A stretch of 64,000 bases of DNA from Porodaedalea pini (Eukaryota; Basidiomycota; Agaricomycetes; Hymenochaetales; Hymenochaetaceae), in assembly GCA_002794775.1 (NCBI GenBank), contig NBAY01000007.1:186001-250000 (forward strand). Direction: 5' to 3'. The position numbers and the translations under genes are program-made. The notes beneath the pieces were generated by a model. It did no database searches. It saw nothing but the letters and a program-made list of their open reading frames with translations, and was not told where the DNA came from. This document shows, piece after piece, positions 55,201 to 64,000 of the stretch. Every line of letters starts with the position of its first letter. The stretch's first letter is position 1.

Positions 55201-56339
55201 CAGGAATGCAGATCGAGGAATACGATCCTCGAAATGATGGGCACGTATGTTGACCAGAAGAAGTGGACGGGGATCATCATATGATGATTGCGGAAACATG
55301 AATTTGAAGGTGACGAGGCTCCGACATGATGATGATTGCGATCTACCAGTGCAGGTCCTGTAAAGAGAACTGGACTATTAGCCAATAATATGACATAGAG
55401 GATAGAGCCAAAGCATGAAGCGTAGGAAAGAGTATTGTACTACACTTACCAGACCAATTCGTCCGATATGCTGAAATCCACCTTGATTCTCTGTCTAAGA
55501 CTTGTATCCCACAAAGACTTGTCCAAGTCAACTTAGACAAACTTTGGACGTCGCACAGTTCCGCTGGCTTCAGCAAAGATGGCGCAAGTATGGATGGCAT
55601 TGAATAGTATTTGTTCTCAGGTTGAGAAAGTAACTATGGCGACACAGTCCATAGTGCAGGAGTGAATTGCGGCCATGTATTAATTCTGAGCACGAGGACA
55701 GGCGGCCCGTCACCGTCTGCAAGGGTGTCTGTATCGTCTTCTTCCTTGCATCCAATGAAGTAGTATTCAGTGGTTAAGAGCAATTTATCACGTAGTTGTC
55801 TACTGAACTTCATGAGAGGGGACCTGACGGCACGAGAAAGGCATCACGTGATTTAAAGAACGCGTCGCGCATCTTCTGTCGGAGTTGAAATTTGTTATTT
55901 TAGAACCTGAAGAATCAGGCTATCCGAGTCGTTGATGAGAAAATCAGCTTAAGATGGCGCCACGTAGTAGCTTAGCTTTCAGAGAGCAGAATAACTGATG
56001 GTAACGACGTGGAGGAGGACAAACTCTGGCTACGTTTGGACAAAGGATATATAAAATGAAATCCTTCATATCATATATCATGCATGCTAAGTTCTGTGTG
56101 CAGTTCTTCACCACTTTTGTGCATTACTATTGATAGTAAGATAACTGTGCTGCATAATATCTGGAGCGCAGCAAGATGGGTCCGATTATCAGACTGAAGC
56201 TCATTGAAGTACTATGATGGTTGGATTTTTCCTCTCATTTTCTAGGCAGCATGACGATCTCGAAAACTCTAACATTTTCTCCCATCTATCCAAAAACGTC
56301 GTATACAAACAAACGGAATTGCATGAGCAGAGGCGTTCT
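52277..56339. other. Long gene-poor stretch
   Basis: About 4 kb without a gene I can support, moderately AT-rich. A short candidate first exon (ATG at 52465 followed by a GT donor) could splice to a frame ending at about 52609, giving only some 25 codons, so it is not called. Minus-strand fragments between 55100 and 55760 contain hydrophobic runs and could be remnants of an intron-rich membrane protein gene, but no frame closes. No terminal repeats or tRNA were found. Confidence 0.4.
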
Positions 56340-57275
56340 TCATGCCTTCACACCAAACCACCACCTCTCCATAACCCAGCTACCCTTCTGCGCATCCAAG
56401 TTCTCGAGTCCAAAGTCCACGCGGCCGATGAAATACTGGTCCTTCAGGAGCAGAGGCATCCATAATTCGTCATCAGGCCACATGTGCGCCAGTGGGATTG
56501 CGGGTAATGGTTTGTACGAGTCTGGTGCCGTTGGCAGCGCCGTGTTCGTATCCAAATACTCTTGAGGAATGGCGAACCATTGAGGGTGCATTTCTTCAGT
56601 CCTATTCAATGAATGATGTAAGCTCCGATGGATATCATATACAAAAGTGATACAAGCAGATGTATGCTTGCGAAGGACCAGTGTATGGATTGGAACGTAC
56701 TCAATAGGCTCGCCTTCGTAATCATAGGCTCGGTACATATGAACGTAATGACAGTACTCCGTAGAAGCATTCACAAAGAGAAGAATGCCACACTCTTCTA
56801 GGTTCGCAGATATACCAGCCTCTTCCTAGAGAATCATCAAAGCACAATAAGAGTCTGAACTTAAACGTTGCTGTCGCTGGTCTACTGACCTTCAGCTCTC
56901 GTGCAGCGCCTTCCAGAGGAGATTCGTCTGGCTCTACTTTGCCGCCGAACCCGTTATACCTATGATATGGATGTATCCAATCAATTATACCTAGTACTGT
57001 AGTATTGGGAGAAGGTATGGTAGCTCACGAACATCCCCTTTCCAAATCCTCGCTTTTTCATTCCAAGAAGAATCTACAGCGGGTTTGGAATAAGTTGCAA
57101 TGATTGCAGAAATAGCAAACGGACGTACCCTTCCGTTCTTCTTGTCGCAAATGAAGACATTGGTGAAAAGCTTGAAGCTCTGGAGTTCTCGCCAACTATT
57201 GTCCCCTCCCGAAAACAGTTTGACGAGGCTGCTGTCTAAACCCGGAGGTGCTTTTCCTGCTTCGCTGTTGTCCAT
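56340..57275 (-). CDS. Nudix hydrolase, MTH1/NUDT1-like (oxidised purine nucleotide sanitation)
   Basis: Probably hydrolyses 8-oxo-dGTP or related oxidised nucleotides to the monophosphate, keeping them out of DNA. Exons 57275-57129, 57073-57033, 56959-56890, 56825-56701 and 56601-56340 close to 214 aa. The start is MDNSEAGKAPPGLDS; the in-frame codon further upstream at 57314 is not ATG. The conserved lead-in ILLGMKKRGFGKGMYNGFGG is followed by the Nudix box GKVEPDESPLEGAARELKEE-AGI, with all its glutamates (G..E, RE, EE, G). The C-terminal part reads FVNASTEYCHYVHMYRAYDY, EEMHPQWFAIP and MWPDDELWMPLLLKDQYFIG, the MTH1 pattern in which W and D/D of MWPDD bind the base. A roughly 40-residue insertion precedes MWPDD. 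Confidence 0.9.
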
Positions 57276-57803
57276 GCTCACGCGAACAAGTCCTTCATGG
57301 ATGTTTGATGTCAAGGGTCAAGATCATTAAGATGCCGGCTAAGCACGAGTCAAAAGGCTAGAACATGCGAAAACCACGCGGTAAGAAGAAGCAACTCGAC
57401 TGTCCCTCTACGTAAAAAGACGCAGGCTATACAGTAATTCTCATTCACTACTAAATGCTCCTTACGGCGAGTTCCACGCACATAGTTTACATTTGAAGAT
57501 TGCAGGTAACTCAATGGAATATATTCGTACGCAAAAGAGGACTTCAACGCGCCTTCAACTAGTGCATGCATCATAGGCCTGTCTGGCGTGGAATAATCCG
57601 AAAGTCGACACGTTGGTATGAAGTAATTTCAGCAAGAGTCCCGTGATGGCAAACAGCTCAATAGGACGACCTTGATCTCACGGATGATCTGGATGCGAAA
57701 GAAAGGAGCACGCGTGGACCCAGCAAAATACAGAAATGCAAATAAAAGAATTGAATGCAAAGTGATACAAGCCCCGACCTAAGCGCATGCACCGCACCCG
57801 CAT
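57276..57803. other. Intergenic region between the Nudix gene and RPL12
   Basis: Promoter of the Nudix gene and 3' flank of RPL12. The minus frame 57350-57574 has no domain. Confidence 0.4.
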
Positions 57804-58419
57804 CTACTCATCCGGCACCTCAATCTCCTCGTTGTTAATCCCGTCGATAACGTCGTGAGGTGGTTGGCCGTCAATAGTGCAACCGACAGACTGCGCAGTG
57901 CCGAGGATCTCCTTCACAGTGCCCTTTAACTCCTTCGCAAGCGACTTTGAGCGCATGGTGCGCGCAATCTCAACGATTTCGTCGAAGGGGATATTGCCGG
58001 CGTGCTTAATGTTCTTCTCCTTTTTACGATCGCGCGGGGGCTCCTTAAGAGCGCGAATGACAAGAGAAGAGGCTGAGGGGACGACGGAGACCGCAGCCTG
58101 ACGGTTCTGGATGGTAAGCTGCACGGTAACGCGAAGACCCTTCCATGCACCAGTCGCCTTTGCAATGTCTTCTCCGACCTTCTTTGGCGACTACACAGAC
58201 AAAGATTCCACATAATCAGTACACGCGAGAAGACATAAGCCAAAGCACGTACGAGACCGAGAGGACCGATTTTGGGAGCTAATGCAGACGAGGCACCGAC
58301 CTCACCACCAGTTGCGCGGAGATAAATGATTTTGACTTCATTTGGGTCCTACGCATAGATGGATGAGTTCTATGACACGAAAGAGCAATACGGCAGACAC
58401 TCACGAGCTTGGGCGCCAT
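57804..58419 (-). CDS. RPL12: 60S ribosomal protein L12 (uL11)
   Basis: uL11 forms the base of the ribosomal stalk at the GTPase centre. Exons 58419-58405 (15 nt, MAPKL), 58348-58253 and 58190-57804 give 165 aa, the standard length. Landmarks: [31 protein letters not shown] joined to [20 protein letters not shown], then [60 protein letters not shown] and the end [13 protein letters not shown]. The tiny first exon just after the ATG is typical of fungal ribosomal protein genes. Confidence 0.97.
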
Positions 58420-58567
58420 TTTTGAGAAGGTCGGAGAGGAAGGGGTCGTGAACTATGAATTTGCGCCGATGCCGCCAATAATTCAACGAAACTATGATTT
58501 CCGAGCCGGAGAAGATAAACTGTACAGTAGCTACTCCCACGTCTACTTGCTCGGAGCTAGCCGAGTG
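58420..58567. promoter_or_regulatory. Shared divergent promoter of RPL12 and the PHO80-like cyclin
   Basis: Only 148 bp separate the two start codons, so both 5' leaders and promoters must fit here. An in-frame open stretch upstream of the cyclin ATG extends into the RPL12 first exon, but it has no upstream ATG outside RPL12, so I keep 58568 as the start. Confidence 0.6.
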
Positions 58568-59935
58568 ATGAGCCAATATACTCCCACGGATGCACTCCGA
58601 AAGTGGCAAAACGCGGAGGCACAAGCTTCATCTCTCTGTCTGAGTCTCATCGCAAAGGCCTGCGATGGGTGCATGGAATCGCCAGGCAAGATCGAACTGC
58701 CCAGCGCGTTCGAGAATGCCGACATCGACCACCTCGTCGTTCTCATAGCTGATATGCTCGATCGTCTAATCGAACATAATGACAAGATTCCACTTTCACC
58801 GTATGTTTTTGTACTGTCTGACGTACCTACCTCTATACTAATTCATCTCACAGTGAGGCGTTAACTCGCTTTCATTCACGAACCCCACCTACAATATGCG
58901 TTCTCGACTATTTGAGACGTATCGTAAAATACGCTAATGTGGAAGTGGGTAATATCCAATTCGTTCATCGCGTCGTAAGGACTGACAGTTTTATAGCGGA
59001 CATGCCTTCTCATAACACTGCATTATATCGACCAGATTTGTGCTCGCCTTTCGCACTTTACTCTCTCCTCTCTGACGTGCCATCGCTTTATCATCGCTTC
59101 GATCGTAGTTGCAAGCAAGGCTCTTTGCGATGCCTTCTGCACCAACTCTCACTACGCGAAAGTTGGTGGCATCCGCGTTGGCGAGCTCAATGTACTCGAA
59201 AAGGAGTTTCTTTCAGCCATAGACTGGCGTTTAACTGTGAGTATCGTCTCAGTATCTCATCCTCAAGGCTTCCTTTCTAACTTGAATAAAAACAACGTCA
59301 AGAGTACACGCGAAGTGCTAGATGCATATTACGTCAATCTCATACGCACGCATAGCACAGGCGCCTACACGCTTGTCGCGGATGCAACCTCACCGGTGCT
59401 TTCATCCGCAGATAGTGACATGGATAGCTCACTGTCCGCTTCACCGTCGCCGTCAGGCGTAGTCGCGATGATCGAGGACGAGAAACTTGCTCATCTGCCG
59501 GTTATGCATACAACGCTTAATGTCCCGGGTGGTGCTGCAACAGCTCGTTCTTCCGCTGAACCTCACGCTATTGAGCCTTCTACTGTGCTCATTGACCGCG
59601 CAACGCTCTCACCGAAGCCCTCGACAGGCCCGACCCTCGAGCAAAACATGGCCTTCGAGGCCCTCCGCAAGTCATCTTCGACGATGGATACCTCGACGCC
59701 TGGAGAGCAGGATGAAACCACCCGACACTCATATTCCGCTGCGAACCAATCGATATCAATGGAACCACCGACTGCTACAAAATCGCCTATGTGGAAGAGG
59801 GTGAACGCACAGAAACGGTCTGTAGATAACGCGAACGAGAGCTCCGAGCCTCTATTAGGCGTCGATGTAGATAGCGACTCCGTGCGCCCGCGTACGCGGC
59901 CTCGAATAGACCACGAAGGCCAGGACGTCGGCTGA
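58568..59935 (+). CDS. PHO80/PCL-like cyclin
   Basis: Cyclin partner of a Pho85-type CDK, likely in nutrient/phosphate or cell-cycle signalling. Exons 58568-58800, 58854-58944, 58997-59236 and 59303-59935 give 398 aa. The cyclin fold is in residues about 70-210: RFHSRTPPTICVLDYLRRIV, TCLLITLHYIDQICARLSHF, SSLTCHRFIIASIVVASKAL, then HYAKVGGIRVGELNVLEKEF and LSAIDWRLT. The YA.VGG....E.N.LE..FL signature is specific for the Pho80 group. The tail (about 190 residues) is Ser/Thr/Pro-rich with many SP/TP sites (LSPKPSTGP, TSPVLSS), probably phosphorylated, and ends in a basic patch (RPRTRPRIDHEG). Confidence 0.92.
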
Positions 59936-62093
59936 ATTGTGCTATAAGCTTCGCTATGTGTTTTTCTGATGCAATGGCGATTGCCAGCTTCTTGCTCGCA
60001 ATACACTGTTCGCCATGCATACTCACCTGCACTCCGCAAGTCGCAAGTCGCAAGTCGGACTACCGCACGAACACGAACAAGCAGTTCCCTTCGCCCCAGC
60101 AAGTACGGGCCGTCGAGCTTGTACAACCTCACTGTACGAGAGATGCAGGTGCTACTGCAGTCTCAGCTCGCCAATAGTCGTTTTTCAGTTAACAGCAGGC
60201 ACTTGTTGACCTGTGCCATCGTTTCATATTTCAAGGAATATCGACAAGCCTTTCTCGTACTCGGGGCCTAAGGGACAGTAACGATAGTTGAGCTGTGTTT
60301 CGAAAGTCCATCTGACGAAAAGACTGGAGCTTTCCGCTGTTCGGCGTACTGGGGCGAAACCAGCCTCATCGTCTTGAAGCTCCATACAGTTGCCAATGCC
60401 CCCTCTGGATTCTGATGCCAGAAGTATAGCGCTGTTCACAGCCATTTCGAAGCTCGTTCGATTCCCGTACTCCTACGGTGTTAAAGAGGTGTGTTATCAT
60501 GCAATCCAGGAGGAATCCTCTATCTTACGAGCTTGATTTCACATTGTGAAGCCGATTCGGATCAGTTTAGGAAGATGTAGCTCCAGGCTGGGACTGCTAC
60601 GGTTGACCATGTTTAATTTTGCTACCTGACAAAGGGGAAGATGATGCTCGAGGTGTCGTGTATACGCACGTAGGACATAGGTGATTAAATATGATATTGA
60701 TATTGACAACGGCTCATCTTAGAAGAAGAGAATAAAAATACTTTCCTCGATCACTCTCTTCTCAGAGAAAGCATGAAAGGAGTCCATCTTAGACTCTCGA
60801 GCCTCCACCCCGAGCTAACGTACCCACACGCAGTGTCTTTGATTTCCAGATTCAGCGAGCGCGGGGAAACACACTGTGCGCTTACAGGCGAACCGAGTCG
60901 ATGTCGCGGTGGTTTTGCGTTTGGGCTGGGATCTACTATAAGGAGTCGCGCGCCAGGCTGTCCGGTCCTTGCATCAAGAGGTCCAGCAAGATGAATGGTA
61001 ATGGGGCTCCGCAGACCAGACTTGGGAAAAATCGCAAAAAGTCAAGCTGTCCGAAATTCATGGATTTCTAACGTCCTTTCTTAGTCTCATAGAGCCATAC
61101 ATAACTATCCATATGCATCGTCAAGATTGAGCAAAAATCCACATTTCCCTTCTACTACCAACTAACTAACTAACTAACAAAAAAGAACCTATGTATCGTA
61201 TCGTATACCAAACCACGCAGCTCGAGAGTAGGAGTAAGGGGACTGATGAGAGTGGATGAGCGAGAGAGGGAGAACAATCCTACACGGAGACCTATTTGTT
61301 GTCGGGATACGAAACACGAGACACGAGACACTGAGACACTGAGACGGAACACAAATGCACGTCCTTGAAAGTGATATACTATATGGTATGGTACGGCTAC
61401 GGATTTCATTTGGGTTGCGGTTTGAGGGGGAGAAAAAAAAGAGCTGGGAGATGGGGTGTAGTGAGGTATGTAGAGATAAACGGACACGGAACGGACAATG
61501 GGGAAAGGCGGGGGTTGGTGCGGAGTGATGGGTGAGGTAAGGCAGGGGAACGGGGGAACGGGGGTAGGACGAGGCGGCGGTGATTAAAGGCAGGTCGCGA
61601 GAGACGGAGGGCGCAGTTGAACTTGAAGGGAGTAGGAGTCTGGGAATGATGAGGAATCATTTTTGAGACAAATCGCACGCAGCGGGAAGAAGAAGAAAAA
61701 GGCAGACAAGCTCAAGGCTCGTATAAAGAAGCACATTTGCAAAGTTAAGAGAGAATGGAAAAATTGGGGGCGGAGTCTAAGGAGTGACGAGGGTCGGATG
61801 CAGATTGCACATGTATAGGCAAACAGTGAGCGAGTGGATGCTTTTGTTTTGTTTTGCGGGAAAAAAAAAGAGAAAGAAGAGAAAGAACATTGAAAGAAGA
61901 AACATCCCCCGTCTCAGAACCAGACTAACCGCCAACCAACCCTCAGATCCGCTTCCTCAGACGCGGATAAATAGAAAAGAACAAAGAATTTTAAACCTGC
62001 ACGACGCGTTTCGTTTTTCTCCTCAGGACCAAGATTCCGCGCACTTTCATCCTCCCGTCTTCAACACGCCCACACACGTCGCACACGCGCAAA
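59936..62093. other. Intergenic region with simple repeats
   Basis: About 2.1 kb between the convergent cyclin and the last gene. Contains simple repeats: ACTA-type (AACTAACTAACTAACTAAC, about 61161-61180) and GAGACAC-type (about 61306-61345). The region around 61430-61780 is purine-rich on the plus strand (GGGGAACGGGGGAACGGGGG). No supported gene. Confidence 0.5.
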
Positions 62094-64000
62094 TCAGCGG
62101 CGGAGCGCAGACAGCATCTTCGCAAGCGCGTTGATCTGTCCCTTCTGCACCTTCCTCGGCGTCCCGTCCGCCCGCTCCTCGCCCTCCTCGCCCTCGCTGC
62201 TGTGTCTATGCAGCGAGGTCGAGCTCCGCCCCGCGTCGAGTCGTTGTGAGAGCGGCGACTTCGTCGGGGGCTGCTTGGAAGACATGGCGTAGCCTGGACG
62301 CTCGTTGATCGTGGGCAAATCCTTCGGCTTGCGCACGCGTTGTTTGCGGGGCGTTGCAGGTGGCATACCAAAGATGTCGCCAGACGGATTGGGGTGCAGT
62401 TGCCGGGGAAGCTCGTCGAGGGCCCATGGCACCCCCGTCATGACTGTAATTTAAAATAAAATAAAAATAAGTTGAAATCCTGAATAACCGATGCAAGAAA
62501 TAAAAAGAAATAGAAAAACGCACTTTTGACGTTGGGCGGGGGCATACCGCTGAGACTCGACTTGTCCGAATTGCGCGACGCAAGCGACGGCGGTCCACCA
62601 CCATGATAATGCGCCGGCTTGCGCTCCGCACTCGCAAGGCTCGCATTCGACGCGTTCCCGTGGCGCCAGTTGCCGCTCCCGCCGCTCATGCTCGTCGCGA
62701 CCGTCGACACGCTGCGCACGCTTCCATTGCTATACCGCGTAAACCCGCTCGTCGCCGAGCTCGTCGTCAGCGTCGAGTGGCGCCAGTTGCTCGACACACT
62801 CGAGTGCGAGACCGACGAGGACGACGCGGAGGACGGGAGCGTCGTCTGAATCCCCGAGCGGCCCGTGCGCGTGCTGTTCGGCGACACGTTCCGCTCGCGC
62901 TCTGTGTTTGCCCACCGGTCCGTGCTGACCGTCGTCGTCGCCGGGCTCCACGTCTGCTGGTTGCCAGCGGGCCGCCGACCACGCGACCACGGCTCGTTCG
63001 GGTTCGCCATCGACGACGCCGGCTGCGCAAACTGCGACTGTCCAGAGCCAGAGCCAGAGCCCTTGCCCGATCCTGCAGAACCGTCCGCGTCCAAGCTCAT
63101 GAGCACGTCCGCCACGCGACTCGCAGTAGATGAAGAGGACGCACCGTGCTGCGCAGACTTGCGCTGCCGCGCATCGGCGCCGTCGTCGCCATCTGCGGTG
63201 ATATCGATCACCTCAGCCTGCGTAGGGGCAGCGATGCCCTGCTCTGTGCCGCGCTCGAGCCTTTCCCAAAGCTCAGCTTCCACTTCGACGTCTTCTTCGC
63301 GATCGCAGGCGGCGCCGAGGCCGCGGGTGCGGGTGCACTCGTGGGCGTAGTAGCTGCTGTTAGCGCGTTCCCAGCGCCAGATTGGGCCTCCGCCGCAGAA
63401 GCCTTGACCGAAGCGGAAGACGATGAAGCCTGCGAGCGCCGCGCTGCCGAGCCTGCTGAACTCGTCCTGGCAGACGACGCGAACGAGACGGGGAACATCG
63501 CGCCCGGCGTGGGTCCACCGGCAGCGGCTAGTGCAAGCACAGCAGCAGGTGACGCCTGCGGCGTAGATACCCGTACAGGAGAAGGCGACGCATCCCTCGT
63601 CCCCATGCTCGTGCTCGATATAGCGCGCATGGGAACCGGGACGGCAGCGGAGACGGGACTAGCATTGGAGTTGAGATTAGAATTGAAGTTCGACGCGGAG
63701 ACGGAATGGGCGACGGGGGCGGAGGCGGCCTGCGAAGACGAGAGCGAATGAAGCTGCGCCGAGTGGGAATGAGAAAGCGCTTGAGGATGAGGATGGGAAT
63801 GCGAAAACGAAGACGGCTGGAGGTGCGAATACGAGTGCGCATGCACCAGCGCCGGCGGCTGTCCGCGCGGGTTCCTCGTGCGACTCAGCTCGCGCGCAAG
63901 CGCCTCCGACGCGCTCGCAAGCGAGTCGAGCGTATCGCTCGGCTGCATCGGCGTCTGCGTCTGCGTCTGCGGGAGTGACTGAGACAACGGCGTCGTCGTG
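62094..64000 (-). CDS. Conserved low-complexity protein of unknown function (5' part beyond the right edge)
   Basis: Three pieces read on the minus strand. 63987-63208: Ser/Ala/Gln-rich, with TQTQTP and SHSHPHPQ repeats, ending in KKTSKWKLSFGKGSS. 63283-62520: Ser/Gly-rich, with VADVLMSLDADG, GRRPAGNQQTW, SSVSSNWRHSTLTTSSATS and ends PPNVK. 62437-62094: IMTGVPWALDELPRQLHPNP, GDIFGMPPATPRKQRVRKPK and the C terminus KGQINALAKMLSALRR. The last intron (donor GTGCGT at 62520, acceptor at 62438) joins in phase. The KWKLSFGK and WALDELPRQLHPNP...LAKMLSALRR blocks recur in proteins of many agaricomycetes as I recall them, but I know no function. The first two pieces are in different frames and I found no intron that joins them. 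Confidence 0.6.

Noticed and set aside
55100..55760. Minus-strand fragments with hydrophobic runs, suspected membrane protein
   Set aside because: No continuous frame could be built with reasonable introns and no family motif was recognised. It is mentioned only as a possible remnant.
61160..61350. Simple repeats as a possible CRISPR-like or centromeric array
   Set aside because: The units are 4-7 bp without spacers, in a eukaryotic intergenic region. They are ordinary microsatellites.

Overview
The window is nuclear DNA of a filamentous basidiomycete, most likely a mushroom-forming agaricomycete. The host genes carry many short introns (mostly 50-65 nt) with GT-AG ends. The proteins are typically fungal: a Zn2Cys6 regulator, a PHO80-like cyclin, Mediator Med1, ATG5 and muskelin. 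The transposons are of fungal types: a Ty3/gypsy chromovirus, a LINE with APE-RT-RNase H, and a TA-target DDE transposon. Splice models that I could close by reading the sequence give intact frames for muskelin (12 exons, 909 aa), prefoldin 4 (130 aa), hydroxyquinol dioxygenase (328 aa), ATG5 (336 aa), RACK1 (313 aa), a Nudix hydrolase (214 aa), RPL12 (165 aa) and the cyclin (398 aa).

Layout. 1-0.9 kb: 5' part of sphingosine-1-phosphate lyase (minus). 2.5-6.1 kb: muskelin-like protein (plus). 6.5-7.1 kb: prefoldin subunit 4 (minus). 8.4-9.9 kb: intradiol (hydroxyquinol) dioxygenase (minus). 10.2 kb: tRNA-Ser(AGA). 10.4-11.6 kb: ATG5 (minus). 11.7-24.2 kb: a LINE inserted head-to-head with ATG5 and itself split by gypsy copy A (13.9-20.1 kb). 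24.5-26.5 kb: seven-helix receptor (minus). 27.6-30.6 kb: Zn2Cys6 regulator (minus). 31.5-33.6 kb: SLC35C2-like transporter (minus). 35.1-45.6 kb: a DDE transposon with 30-bp inverted repeats, split by gypsy copy B (36.1-42.3 kb). 47.0-48.3 kb: RACK1 with a U24 snoRNA in an intron. 49.4-52.3 kb: Med1. 56.3-57.3 kb: Nudix hydrolase. 57.8-59.9 kb: divergent RPL12 / PHO80-like cyclin pair. 62.1 kb to the edge: a conserved low-complexity protein.

The most interesting material is in the mobile DNA. The two gypsy copies belong to one family but have opposite histories. Copy B has identical LTRs and open gag and pol. Copy A has seven premature stops, every one a TGA, no frameshift, and LTRs that differ only by transitions, which looks like RIP or CpG deamination. 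Both copies carry an 11-nt sequence just inside the 5' LTR that is an exact complement of the predicted first 11 nt of the transcript. That is the Tf1-type self-priming arrangement. Both also have a candidate -1 slippery heptamer just before the gag stop. The DDE transposon carries, inside its reading frame and between two (GAG)n tracts, a segment that resembles an Atf1/AtfA-type bZIP regulator. I read this as a captured host gene fragment.

Limits: all family assignments are by eye from motifs. Exon structures for the receptor, the Zn2Cys6 regulator, the transporter and the last gene are incomplete. The large gaps at 7.1-8.4, 33.6-35.1, 45.6-47.0, 52.3-56.3 and 59.9-62.1 kb show no gene I can support.
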